From the NCBI GenBank assembly GCA_002331485.1, contig DCYS01000015.1:1-25359 (forward strand): DNA of 25,359 bases. Reading direction: 5' to 3'. Source of the stretch: Flavobacteriales bacterium UBA2104 (lineage in GTDB: Bacteria > Bacteroidota > Bacteroidia > Flavobacteriales_D > Crocinitomicaceae). Both the position numbers and the translations under genes were made by a program. The stretch's first letter is position 1, and each line of letters starts with the position of its first letter. Under the pieces are notes generated by a model that was not told where the DNA came from, made no database searches, and saw only the letters and a program-made list of their open reading frames with translations. Below, in pieces: positions 1-8,577 of this stretch.

Positions 1-11
1 ATCAAAGAACT
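1..11 (-). promoter_or_regulatory. boxA-like antitermination site of a presumed rRNA leader
   Basis: Read on the minus strand the window ends with AAGTTCTTTGAT. This resembles the boxA-type element that precedes 16S rRNA in Bacteroidota leaders and, more loosely, E. coli boxA (TGCTCTTTAACA). It lies about 170 nt downstream of two tandem strong promoters pointing the same way, the usual layout of an rRNA operon. The 16S gene itself would be outside the window, so this is inference from the leader only. Confidence 0.45.
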
Positions 12-165
12 TTATCGTCATAAAACACCAACTCAATGGCTCTTCTTATGTCTATTTTTAAACCCTATCTCGCTCGATTGGGGAGGGCAAAATTAGTAAT
101 TAATTTTAACCTGCAAATACTTTTTGAAAAAAAATGAAAGTTTTTTTTCGTTTTCTTCCGAACCG

Positions 166-295
166 CTCGTTTGCGGGGCTGCAAAGATACACAGCTTTTT
201 TCTTTCCGCAAGCAAAAAAATGAAAACTTTTAATTTTTCTTTATCATTTCTTTATTTCAGTTTAAACACCACTCGTTTGCGGGGCTGCAAAGATA
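166..295. repeat. Tandem duplication of a promoter block, period 106 bp
   Basis: A 24-bp sequence is repeated exactly at 166-189 and 272-295, beginning CTCGTTTGCGGGGCTG and ending in the complement of the -7 box. A/T-rich flanks also repeat in diverged form, for example TGAAAGTTTTTTT-like tracts near 134, 220 and 326. The exact part covers the -7 box and the first transcribed bases, suggesting selection on start-site sequence as well as recent duplication. Confidence 0.8.
182..211 (-). promoter_or_regulatory. Bacteroidota-type promoter, proximal of two
   Basis: On the minus strand a -7 box TATCTTTG (complement of 182-189) has a TTG -33 element (complement of 209-211) exactly 19 nt upstream. 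This matches the phylum consensus TTG-N19-TAnnTTTG. The sequence further upstream is A/T-rich. It fires leftward, out of the window. Confidence 0.75.
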
Positions 296-317
296 GAGTG
301 CTTTTTTATTCCCACAA
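288..317 (-). promoter_or_regulatory. Bacteroidota-type promoter, distal of two
   Basis: On the minus strand, TATCTTTG (complement of 288-295) is preceded by TTG (complement of 315-317) with a 19-nt spacer. It is the duplicate of the promoter 106 bp to the left, with the same initially transcribed sequence. Tandem identical promoters are typical of stable-RNA operons. Confidence 0.75.
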
Positions 318-437
318 GCATTTTCTGAAAGTTTTTTTGCTGGTTTTCGATCAAAGACTTATAACTCGCTATGAACCTATATGTTAACAACGAAAATATT
401 TTACAACAAAAAGATAAAACGTTCGTATTTTGCAAAA

Positions 438-2705
438 TCAAGGCGAAACGAGGCCAATCAACTCTACAAGGTCCTTTTCCTCATCATTCTTTGGGTTATA
501 CTCTTTAGCTAGTTCAACTAATAGTTTATGAGATAGATCACCTTTGAAAGCAGAATCACGTAACTCAAGTCCGAAAGCAACTACTAAATTCAAGAGTTCG
601 TTTGATCTCACTTCTTGATCTGAAGGAAGGCTGTAACGCTTTTCAAGACTGGAATTTTGCTCTAAAGGTTTATAACGAAGCTTTACAAACGCTAACTCTT
701 GCTTACCAAAACCAGGACGTGTTTTCACAAAATGACTCTCCACTTTACTCGCTTTGCCTTTAGCTATTTCAAATACTGCAGTAACCTCATGACCATAACC
801 GAGCTCCCCTCCATCTTTAGTGTCATCTTCAAAATCCTGGGGTTTCAATAATCTATTCTCATAACCTATTAGTCGATAATCGGAAATCAATCTTGGATTA
901 AACTGTACATCCAGCTTTACATCTCTCAAAGCATTGTTCAAATTTCCTGGGTCAGCAAAAACTGATTCCATTTCAGATCTAGTTTCAATATAAAAGTGAT
1001 TCCCATCTCCTCGTTTCGCCAGAGTTTCTAAGGTACTATTCTTATAATTACCCATTCCAAAACCAAGAGCTGTTAGGTATATACCTTGACCTCTTTTCGT
1101 ACTTATATATTTCTCTAATCCACCAATACTATTTACTCCAACGTTAAAATCTCCATCTGTAGCTAAAATAATTCGATTGTTATATGTTGAATCAAAATAC
1201 AGCTCTGCTTGATGGTATGCTTGTTGAACACCTCCCATACCATTAGTACTACCTCCTGCACTGAGGTCTTCTAAAGCCTTAAATATTTTCCTTTTATTTT
1301 CACAGGTTGTAGAAGGAAGAGGAACTCCCGTACCACTCGCATATGTTACTATTGAAATACGATCTTCTGGACGTAATTTATTTACCAGATCTTTCAATCC
1401 TTGAACTACCAACGGAAGTTTATCCATGCTACTCATCGATCCAGAAACATCGATCAAAAAAACAAAGTTGTGAGGTTTACGTTTTCTATCCTTTGGGTAG
1501 TCTCTCACCTTAAGATGCACAGAAACAAGTTCATGATCTTTATTCCATGAACACGCTGAACGTTCTATCTTAACGTTTGCCCATTCTTTCTCTGGAACAG
1601 ATATTTCTTGATACGAAAATGCATTGATCATTTCTTCCATTTTGACCGCGTCCCTTTTAATAGGGAACCCTTTTCGTGCCATCGATTTAACATATGACCA
1701 TGCTGCCTGGTCAACATCCAAACCGAATGTGGCGTGTGGATGATCCATTGGGGATAGAAACTGATTTTCGTAGATAGGGATAAAATGATCATAGTTTACA
1801 ACTGGTGCAAAAGGTTCAGGTTCTTCTTTTTTATCAGTAATCGTATAACTCGTTCTGGGGAGGGCTCTCATATTAATATTGCGTGAACGAACATTTATTA
1901 CTCCTCCAAGAACATCTCCATAGTTTGCCGGAATACCTCCTGTTAACACTTGAACTTCTCCAAGGTATGATTTTGGAAGCTGACTTGCTCCTCTGACTTT
2001 TACACCATCAATGAAAAACATATTCGCATCAACTCGCGTGCCTCGTATACTTAACTCTCCTTCATTTATTTCATTCACACCTCCAACTGTAGTCGCAATT
2101 TTTGAAATAGAACGCCGAGGTAATTGCTGAATATCTTCTCTAGTCACGGTTCTAACCTGAGCACTACTACCTAGATCGATCAAAGGTTGTTTATAAGCAA
2201 TAATATATATCTCTTCCAAATTCTGAGAAGAAATGTTGCTACTCTGATTGATCGTAAAAGATTGGTGTATTGGTTGATGATCAAAAATAACATCGGATTG
2301 ACTGTTCTTTTCCTCGAGCTGACCATTTGGGGAAACTTCATATCGATCTGAACGTATCTCTCTTAGCGTAGCATTTGCAGTATCAATTGGCATCGTATAT
2401 TGCAATAGCTGTTTAGATTGAATAAATATGCGTGCCTTCGACAGTTGATCGACATCACAAACCACTATTTCATAATTTCCTGGATCAAGGTCTGAAAACA
2501 AGACCTCACCATTACTATTAATTATACCCGAATCATTTATGCTGTCACTAGAAATTTCCACAAGAAGTCCACTAAGAGGAGCGTTAGATTTGTAGTGGAC
2601 ACATTGGATTTTTAAACTACCTTTTCCTTGAGAAAGAGATGAAAGGTGCGTGATACAAAATAATGCGAATATGAATACTCTGAACATAAGATCAAGATTT
2701 AACAA
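438..2705 (-). CDS. Exported von Willebrand A (YfbK-type) protein with carboxypeptidase-regulatory and TonB-plug-like domains
   Basis: This 755-residue protein has a signal peptide (about residues 7-25). Next comes a carboxypeptidase-D-like regulatory fold (about 29-90, ending PGNYEIVV). A TonB-receptor-plug-like domain follows (about 180-278, with IRGTRVDANMFFIDGVKV and GGVINVRSRN), but no beta barrel. The rest is a YfbK-type N-terminal segment (about 325-370), a VWA domain with the MIDAS motif DVSGS (419-423), the supporting TDGDF (516-520), and a C-terminal DUF3520-like region. VWA domains bind divalent metal and protein partners; the role here is unknown, probably at the cell envelope. 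Met7 (codon at 2687) is an equally plausible start because it gives a shorter, more usual signal peptide. A terminator separates it from the gene upstream, so it probably has its own promoter, though I see no good -7 box. Confidence 0.85.
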   Translation of the reverse strand: MLNLDLMFRVFIFALFCITHLSSLSQGKGSLKIQCVHYKSNAPLSGLLVEISSDSINDSGIINSNGEVLFSDLDPGNYEIVVCDVDQLSKARIFIQSKQLLQYTMPIDTANATLREIRSDRYEVSPNGQLEEKNSQSDVIFDHQPIHQSFTINQSSNISSQNLEEIYIIAYKQPLIDLGSSAQVRTVTREDIQQLPRRSISKIATTVGGVNEINEGELSIRGTRVDANMFFIDGVKVRGASQLPKSYLGEVQVLTGGIPANYGDVLGGVINVRSRNINMRALPRTSYTITDKKEEPEPFAPVVNYDHFIPIYENQFLSPMDHPHATFGLDVDQAAWSYVKSMARKGFPIKRDAVKMEEMINAFSYQEISVPEKEWANVKIERSACSWNKDHELVSVHLKVRDYPKDRKRKPHNFVFLIDVSGSMSSMDKLPLVVQGLKDLVNKLRPEDRISIVTYASGTGVPLPSTTCENKRKIFKALEDLSAGGSTNGMGGVQQAYHQAELYFDSTYNNRIILATDGDFNVGVNSIGGLEKYISTKRGQGIYLTALGFGMGNYKNSTLETLAKRGDGNHFYIETRSEMESVFADPGNLNNALRDVKLDVQFNPRLISDYRLIGYENRLLKPQDFEDDTKDGGELGYGHEVTAVFEIAKGKASKVESHFVKTRPGFGKQELAFVKLRYKPLEQNSSLEKRYSLPSDQEVRSNELLNLVVAFGLELRDSAFKGDLSHKLLVELAKEYNPKNDEEKDLVELIGLVSP

Positions 2706-2763
2706 TAAGATGCTATCTCAATCTATTTTCCATAAGTTTCACATGAATTATTCATTAGATCAT

Positions 2764-2804
2764 AAAAAAGTCCTGGTCTATCTTTACCGAGAAAAACCAG
2801 GACT
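2764..2804 (-). terminator. Rho-independent terminator of the protease operon
   Basis: A perfect 9-bp stem, AGTCCTGGT (2769-2777) with ACCAGGACT (2796-2804), has an 18-nt loop. On the minus strand it is followed by a run of six T (2764-2769). It lies 23 bp beyond the stop of the helical exported protein and so ends that two-gene operon. Confidence 0.85.
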
Positions 2805-2826
2805 AGATCAAATAAGTTATTAACTA

Positions 2827-3855
2827 TTAAGAATGAACTTTAAAAAAGTCTTCAACAGATTTATTCCATTGATCCAACATATCATTTCGTGAATCATTCA
2901 TTTCTTCATTCGTCTCGTTTATAGATCCCGCTGCTTTATTATATTCTTTAACAGCAGCATTGTATTTATCAACATCTTCCTGAGTACGGTCCTTTTTCTT
3001 TTTAGAGTCCATGATCTCCTTCGCCTTTTCGAAATTGTCTTTCTTTATATAGAAGTCAGACACTTTTGGGAATTCATTCTCTGCCTCATCTTTATAAAAC
3101 TCCATAGCTTTTCTCGCCGCCATTATCAAAGCACCACTTCCTTCGTACCTCCTCATTGTATCAAGCTTCTTTAACGCCATTTCAGCTTCCATCTTCAATG
3201 CATTCACATTTTGTTCAAAAGCTGTAATATCATTAGATTGCTGAGCAGCCAAGACGTATGCTTCTTGTTTATAAACTTTAAAAAAGATTAGATAAACCTC
3301 ATTATAATAATCCAACATATCTGCTGCATTTGAGATCTTCTCTGACTTCCGATCTTGCTCAGCTTCCAATAGAGTAATATTGTTCTTTTCAGCAAAGGCC
3401 TGCTCAGCTTCTTCAAGTTCATCACCAGCGGCTGTTAGCTTTTTATTTGCTCTTTTGTTCGCAAGAATATAGGCCTCCATTGCATCATAAGATTCTTCTG
3501 CTACTGCCTCCATATCAACAATTTTGTCATAGTCCTCACGTAACACGGTGTTAGATAATTCTAAGTATTTCAAAGTAGCATCCTTTAAGGTAGCGTCTCC
3601 ATTATAAGGCTCAATAGATTCTACAAGCGCAATCTGAGTTCTATACTCTTCCAGCAATTTTTCTCGCTTTTTCTCAGATTTCCTCGCACTCTTACCTTTT
3701 GTTATAGTTCTGAGGTATTTCCAAGTATCCTTTTTTAGATCGGCGAATGCTGCTCCTAATTCATTCATATGCTCAACCCCTCCCTGAGATAAGCTGACAT
3801 TTGAAAATGCAAATGTCAATGTAACTATTAGTACTAAACTTTTTACTCTTACCAT
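2827..3855 (-). CDS. Exported alpha-helical protein of unknown function
   Basis: The product has 342 residues: a signal peptide (about 1-24, ending SLSQG), then almost entirely charged, helix-forming sequence rich in Lys, Glu and Ala, with likely coiled coils around 60-80, 125-170 and 255-325. It has no cysteine, no sorting tail and no lipobox, so it is probably periplasmic. It vaguely recalls the LIC11966 family of surface proteins found in Leptospira and Bacteroidota, but I cannot confirm this. Its ATG overlaps the stop of the upstream S41 protease in TAATG, which indicates translational coupling and suggests the two act together, for example as protease and adaptor or substrate. Confidence 0.8.
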   Translation of the reverse strand: MVRVKSLVLIVTLTFAFSNVSLSQGGVEHMNELGAAFADLKKDTWKYLRTITKGKSARKSEKKREKLLEEYRTQIALVESIEPYNGDATLKDATLKYLELSNTVLREDYDKIVDMEAVAEESYDAMEAYILANKRANKKLTAAGDELEEAEQAFAEKNNITLLEAEQDRKSEKISNAADMLDYYNEVYLIFFKVYKQEAYVLAAQQSNDITAFEQNVNALKMEAEMALKKLDTMRRYEGSGALIMAARKAMEFYKDEAENEFPKVSDFYIKKDNFEKAKEIMDSKKKKDRTQEDVDKYNAAVKEYNKAAGSINETNEEMNDSRNDMLDQWNKSVEDFFKVHS

Positions 3856-5942
3856 TATTCGTTGTTTTTAAAATTAATTAGGTCTAATGTGACAAAATAT
3901 GCTTCTATTATTTCTTGATCTTCAGCAATATCATTCATTACCAAAGCGTTGATTTCTTTTTCACTGTCATGCATATTTGAATAACCAGAAAGATAAGCTG
4001 GGTTATTTACATCGTAAGGGCTATTTGTCTCAAATGCATAGTAGCTTTCTAACATTTCAACATATTTATCTTCTCGTTCATTAATTCCTTCGAGGTCTAA
4101 AGCGTACTTGTTCTCTTTTCTATAATCTGAATAGACACCTGAGAACTTCTTCATTAGACTGAAGTACTCACTATTTCTGGAACGTAACTCAAACTTATCC
4201 AAAAGTTTTTGTCTTGGAACAGTATGATATGTGCTAAAATAAGTTTCACGTTCTATTTGGTTCGGCGGCAATGAAGATGGAGCAACTTTTTCACCCATTT
4301 GAACCTCATCGTAGAAGGAAGGAAGTTTTATATCTGGGATCACACCTTGACGCTGATATGTATCTCCATTGACGCGATAGAATCGACTTACGGTAACTTT
4401 GACATATCCTTCGGGTTCTTCTTCCATTAATTCTGGAGAAAAATATTTGTGAGCCTCTATGGGAAAAATGCTTTGAGCAGTCGATTTACCATATGAAGTT
4501 GACCCTACGATCACAGCTCTGTTGTAGTCTTGTAAAGTCACTGCAAAAAATTCAGAAGCTGATGCACTGTATTCATCAATCATCACAGTTATGGGTCCAT
4601 CATAGATCAAACCGCGATTCATATCTTTAATTAAAGACGACTTCTCATCCTTACTATCGATAATTCCTAATGTCCCATAATTAATGAATATACCAATCAA
4701 ATTAATGGCTTCCAGCATATGCCCCCCTCCATTTCCTCTTAGATCAATTATTAAAGCCTCAATTCCTTCCTTTTTAAGTCGTATTATCTCACGAGAGATA
4801 TCCGCTGAACAACCATTCGTGCTCAATCCAAGGTTATTCCCACTGCTGTAAAAAGAGGGCAAGTAGATATAACCAACAGTTCTCGATGAATCACTCAATA
4901 TAAAACTTTGAACTATATTCTCCTGAACAGTAATCTTTGTTTTATTGAGTTTTACAGTGTCTATAACACCTTGTCGTGTTTGGAAAATAAATTGAGCTGA
5001 ATTCACATCACCACTGTTGAGAAAGTTTACCGCTTCACTGTATCCTATGCAACTGAAATCTTTAGTTTCTTCTTTCACTATAACAGCATTCAAAATATCT
5101 CCTTCGTTAACACTGTTTGATTTCCATGCAGCTCCTCCAGGGACTATTGATGCAACTTTTAGTTCTCCTCTTTCCGTGCGGTTTAGTTCTAGACCAAATG
5201 AATAATTTTCATCGCTTAGTTGATCATCAAAACTTTCTTTTTTACTATTCGAAAAGTAGGTTGTATGCGGATCGAAAGTATTTGCCAAAGCAGATAAATA
5301 CCATTCACTAACTTTATCATCGAGGCCATTATTGATAAAATAACTATCGATTCTACATTGCTCCAATGCCAGGACCTGTTGGTAAATAGAGTCAATCTGC
5401 GAGCTTGAATAATCAATTCCATAGAGTCTCTTGTTTGTAAGATACTGTAACCATTTAGACCATCTATTCTCAAGATCAGATGAACTAACAAAGTAGGCCC
5501 CATGTTCTATAACTATCGAATCTCCCGTATTTGGAACAAACCTCTCATTATTTCTTTTGGCCAATAAATTTTTTGCATTCGATATCCCCTCCTTTAAAAC
5601 ATTCGAATACAAATTATAAAAATCACATTTCTTTTCTTCTAGATCAATGGATATATTGTAACTCGCCGAATTGAGCTCTTTAACATCCTTTTTAGTAAGA
5701 AATAAACCATACTGATCAACCTTATCAAGAAGAAGTTTGCAAAACATCTCACTAAATGCTGAGTCAATTGGCTTTGCATTATAATGAAACTTTTCTATTG
5801 TTGACACCATATCAGATGCCTTCTCACAGGTAGTTTGAGCAAAACCAGTGCTTATTGACAACAAGAAAATAAATGATATGATTTGGTGGCTTTTCAATAC
5901 ATTCAATTGTTCAGGCAAATATACAATAATCTCTCTACTCAT
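3855..5942 (-). CDS. S41 family C-terminal processing peptidase (Prc/Tsp-like)
   Basis: This is a periplasmic serine protease of about 695 residues. It has a signal peptide (about 17-36, ending GFAQ), an N-terminal helical region, and a PDZ domain (about 245-330, with PGGAAWKSN and GDILNAV). The S41 core (about 350-545) contains LRGNGGGH (401-408), SASASE (459-464) and SYGKST (483-488). Ser461 and Lys486 are 25 residues apart, as in the E. coli Tsp catalytic dyad. The C-terminal tail resembles DUF3340 of Tsp. The family trims or degrades periplasmic and secreted proteins from their C termini. The first 15 residues are atypical for a signal peptide, and a -7 box (TATATTTG) lies inside them; a TTG start at 5897 would give MKSHQIISFIF and a normal leader. 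It is the first gene of a coupled pair. Confidence 0.9.
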   Translation of the reverse strand: MSREIIVYLPEQLNVLKSHQIISFIFLLSISTGFAQTTCEKASDMVSTIEKFHYNAKPIDSAFSEMFCKLLLDKVDQYGLFLTKKDVKELNSASYNISIDLEEKKCDFYNLYSNVLKEGISNAKNLLAKRNNERFVPNTGDSIVIEHGAYFVSSSDLENRWSKWLQYLTNKRLYGIDYSSSQIDSIYQQVLALEQCRIDSYFINNGLDDKVSEWYLSALANTFDPHTTYFSNSKKESFDDQLSDENYSFGLELNRTERGELKVASIVPGGAAWKSNSVNEGDILNAVIVKEETKDFSCIGYSEAVNFLNSGDVNSAQFIFQTRQGVIDTVKLNKTKITVQENIVQSFILSDSSRTVGYIYLPSFYSSGNNLGLSTNGCSADISREIIRLKKEGIEALIIDLRGNGGGHMLEAINLIGIFINYGTLGIIDSKDEKSSLIKDMNRGLIYDGPITVMIDEYSASASEFFAVTLQDYNRAVIVGSTSYGKSTAQSIFPIEAHKYFSPELMEEEPEGYVKVTVSRFYRVNGDTYQRQGVIPDIKLPSFYDEVQMGEKVAPSSLPPNQIERETYFSTYHTVPRQKLLDKFELRSRNSEYFSLMKKFSGVYSDYRKENKYALDLEGINEREDKYVEMLESYYAFETNSPYDVNNPAYLSGYSNMHDSEKEINALVMNDIAEDQEIIEAYFVTLDLINFKNNE
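5916..5923 (-). promoter_or_regulatory. Candidate -7 box of the protease operon
   Basis: The minus strand reads TATATTTG (complement of 5916-5923), fitting TAnnTTTG, 19 nt ahead of a possible TTG start at 5897. The -33 element is weak: no TTG at the usual distance, TTA at 20 nt. If real, the upstream ATG at 5942 is not the start. Confidence 0.4.
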
Positions 5943-6075
5943 TTAAGGACTCAAGTCTTGAATATCGAAAACATCATTTATTGTAGATCAGAATACGGAT
6001 ATTTTCATAGACTTATTTTATGTTAGCTATTTGTCTAATGTTATTAAATCTTATGACCTTTTAACCACTTTTCCT

Positions 6076-6083
6076 TAATTTTG
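6076..6083 (+). promoter_or_regulatory. Candidate -7 box of mtaB
   Basis: TAATTTTG fits TAnnTTTG and is followed by GCACCCGC, then the ATG 10 nt after the box. The mRNA would have a leader of only a few bases. No -33 TTG is seen at 19 nt. Confidence 0.5.
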
Positions 6084-6093
6084 CACCCGCATT

Positions 6094-7416
6094 ATGAATC
6101 AGTACAAGAAAGTGGCATTTTATACCTTGGGTTGTAAGCTGAATTTTTCAGAAACGAGTACAATTGCTCGAAATTTTGAAGATGCAGGTTATTCGAAAGT
6201 TGGATTCAACGATTTTCCAGACATTTTTGTGATCAATACATGTTCTGTAACTGAGAATGCAGATAAAAAATGTCGTCAACTGGTTAAAAAAGCTAGAAAG
6301 ATCAATCCAGAGAGCTTCATTGCGATCATTGGGTGTTACGCTCAGTTGAAACCTGAAGAGATCAAGGCTATTCAAGGGGTAAATATTGTACTCGGAGCAA
6401 ATGAAAAATTCGATATCGTTGATCACATTGAGTCCCTTGAGTCACCTTCAGATGAAGCTATCGCTAATTATGGCAAGATTAAAGAAGTGAAAGAATTTGT
6501 TCCTTCATATTCCTACGGTGATCGAACAAGATCTTTTCTTAAGATACAAGATGGTTGCGATTATTTCTGTACGTTCTGTACCATTCCGCTTGCTCGTGGA
6601 AAGAGCCGAAATGCTTCAATTGAAAAAACTGTTGAAGAGGCTGAAGAAATTGCAGCAACAAAGATCAAGGAGGTCGTTTTAACAGGGGTTAATATCGGAG
6701 ATTTTGGACAAGGTAGTGACGAGAACTTCTTTGAACTCATCAAAAAGTTGGATAAAGTAGACGGTATAGAACGATTTAGAATCTCTTCGATCGAACCTAA
6801 TTTATTGAGTGATGAAATCATTGACTTCTGTTTAAAAAACGCAGATAAGTTTGTTCCTCACTTCCATATCCCATTGCAGTCAGGCTCTGATCTTCTTTTA
6901 GAGAAAATGCGCCGAAAATACACAAGCAGTCTTTATACTGATCGAGTTCAACAAATAAAAAGATTAGCACCAAATGCATGTATTGGGGTAGATGTTATTG
7001 TTGGTTTCCCAGGTGAGACGGATGAAGAATTCATGAAAACATATAACTTCCTCAAGGACCTGGACATTTCATACTTGCATGTTTTCACTTATTCTGAGCG
7101 AGCAAATACGACGGCGAACAAGATGAAAGACGTTGTTCCTGTTCACGTCAGAAAAGATCGAAGCAAAATGCTGCATATTCTCTCGGATAAAAAGAAAAGA
7201 GCATTCTATGAGTCACAGCTTGGTGAAAATTTGACTGTTCTTTGGGAAAGCGAAAATCACGATGGTTGGATGCATGGCTTCACTCAAAACTACGTAAAGG
7301 TTAAAAGACCTTATGATGCAGCTTTAGAAAACAAAATGCAGGATATCACTCTTGAACAGATCGATAGTGATGGTATAGTAAGTGTGAAGAATGTTATTGA
7401 AAAGGCGACTGCTTAG
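6094..7416 (+). CDS. mtaB: tRNA (N6-L-threonylcarbamoyladenosine(37)-C2)-methylthiotransferase MtaB
   Basis: This 440-residue radical-SAM enzyme converts t6A37 to ms2t6A37 in tRNAs reading ANN codons, aiding accurate decoding. The N-terminal UPF0004 domain has the three cysteines for the second iron-sulfur cluster (Cys14 in LGCKLN, Cys50 in NTCSVTENA, Cys81 in GCYAQ). The radical-SAM motif CxxxCxxC is at Cys155, Cys159 and Cys162 (DGCDYFCTFC). A TRAM-like RNA-binding domain occupies about 375-436. NTCSVTENADKKC and the length fit MtaB rather than MiaB or RimO. It stands alone on the plus strand. It ends tail-to-tail with the beta-barrel gene with only 2 bp between the stops. Confidence 0.93.
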   Translation: MNQYKKVAFYTLGCKLNFSETSTIARNFEDAGYSKVGFNDFPDIFVINTCSVTENADKKCRQLVKKARKINPESFIAIIGCYAQLKPEEIKAIQGVNIVLGANEKFDIVDHIESLESPSDEAIANYGKIKEVKEFVPSYSYGDRTRSFLKIQDGCDYFCTFCTIPLARGKSRNASIEKTVEEAEEIAATKIKEVVLTGVNIGDFGQGSDENFFELIKKLDKVDGIERFRISSIEPNLLSDEIIDFCLKNADKFVPHFHIPLQSGSDLLLEKMRRKYTSSLYTDRVQQIKRLAPNACIGVDVIVGFPGETDEEFMKTYNFLKDLDISYLHVFTYSERANTTANKMKDVVPVHVRKDRSKMLHILSDKKKRAFYESQLGENLTVLWESENHDGWMHGFTQNYVKVKRPYDAALENKMQDITLEQIDSDGIVSVKNVIEKATA

Positions 7417-7418
7417 CG

Positions 7419-8186
7419 CTATTGTTCAATTGGACCTTCATTAAACTGTACTCCCTTCTTTCGCTTATTATTGTGAAAAAAGTATTTCAGATCGAAAGAA
7501 AAAGTAGCTCCTTCCACCAAACCAAAGGATACAATATCATAGGTGTCGTAACTATATTCTGCGGCTACTTGCATTAAAGGTCTAAAGGGAATCCTTCCAG
7601 AGATGCCCGCGTAGAAAATACCGCTTTCTTTTGTTCGATATTCAAAACCTACATTGGCATTGATGTGAAAATCAAAAAAAGCAAATCTTCTACCTTCAAA
7701 TATGAAAAGATGGGCTCCTTCAGGATTCGAACTTGTTCTAATATTTGATGGGTTGTAATTGGCTGAAGCACCTATACTCGTATTCATATAAGCCTGCCTA
7801 CCAAGCTTGATGTAAACTAACGCATTAACGGGTACTTCAAAATTCACAAATCCGAAATTGTCTTGCCCCGCAATATTGGAATCAGCTACTTCATATTCAA
7901 GATTAAAGTTTCGCTTCGTATAATTTATTCCAGTTTCAAGCGCAAGGAGCTCAGTTAATCCTACTCTGACAGCTGCTCCATAACTATATCCAAATGCAGG
8001 ACTGACCGTTGTTCTGAAGTTTGCCTCTTGCATTTCGAAAGGGCGATCTCCAACCAATCCGAATGGGATCAATGGCTTGAATTGAAATCCAAAATAATTC
8101 TCTGTAGATCGACGCGATTGCGCACTTACATCGATTGAGATCAATGTAAAAAGGACTAATATGATCAGTTTCCAGTGATTATTCAT
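7419..8186 (-). CDS. Outer-membrane beta-barrel protein, porin-family type
   Basis: The product has 255 residues with a clear signal peptide (about 1-22, ending DVSAQ). It is followed by alternating hydrophobic and aromatic strands ending in aromatic residues (for example ALETGINYTKRNFNLEYEV, FFDFHINANVGFEYRT), the pattern of the small OMP_b-brl barrels common in Bacteroidota. Substrate and role are unknown. Its start overlaps the stop of the small membrane protein gene upstream by 8 bp, so it is the last gene of the nitroreductase operon. No terminator is visible beyond it, because the mtaB stop follows after 2 bp. Confidence 0.8.
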   Translation of the reverse strand: MNNHWKLIILVLFTLISIDVSAQSRRSTENYFGFQFKPLIPFGLVGDRPFEMQEANFRTTVSPAFGYSYGAAVRVGLTELLALETGINYTKRNFNLEYEVADSNIAGQDNFGFVNFEVPVNALVYIKLGRQAYMNTSIGASANYNPSNIRTSSNPEGAHLFIFEGRRFAFFDFHINANVGFEYRTKESGIFYAGISGRIPFRPLMQVAAEYSYDTYDIVSFGLVEGATFSFDLKYFFHNNKRKKGVQFNEGPIEQ

Positions 8187-8577
8187 TCAATTCGATTCTT
8201 TCCAAAGCCTCAGGCAAAGTAGGCCGTGTACAATACCCAACAAAAGCAAGCACAACGGCTCCAATGGATATGAGCAGTAACGTATATCTAAAAACTTTAT
8301 TGCGAATCAAAAAGTTCCTATTCCTTGCTTCAACTTCGAAATTGATGCGCTGTACCTTATCAAAATGTTTCTTATGAATCCCAAACAAAGCATATGTCCT
8401 TTTCTTGGTGTCCTCCTCTCCTTTTTCGAACCAAATCTTCTGATCTTTCAAAGTTTGCTCAAAATCTTTGGCTCGTTGAGGATCCGCAAATCTAAACACA
8501 ACATAGTTTGGGTCTGAGGGATGTCGAACATAATTGACCAATCCCAGGTCAACGATATTTTCTACTTTTGAATCCAC
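8179..8577 (-). CDS. Small membrane-anchored protein of unknown function
   Basis: The product has 132 residues. The N-terminal part (about 1-90) is soluble and ferredoxin-fold-like in composition (YVVFRFADPQRAKDFEQTLKDQ, then KKHFDKVQRINFEVEARNR). A single hydrophobic segment follows at about 97-118, with a short charged tail. There is no signal peptide, so the N-terminal part probably stays in the cytoplasm. It overlaps the nitroreductase gene by 16 bp and the barrel gene by 8 bp, so it is translated in one unit with both. I do not recognise a named family. Confidence 0.75.
   Translation of the reverse strand: MDSKVENIVDLGLVNYVRHPSDPNYVVFRFADPQRAKDFEQTLKDQKIWFEKGEEDTKKRTYALFGIHKKHFDKVQRINFEVEARNRNFLIRNKVFRYTLLLISIGAVVLAFVGYCTRPTLPEALERIELNE

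Noticed and set aside
124..387. 87-residue reading frame on the plus strand
   Set aside because: It covers both minus-strand promoters and the 106-bp duplication, and its protein is Phe/Ser/Lys-rich low-complexity sequence that repeats with the DNA. No coding signature.
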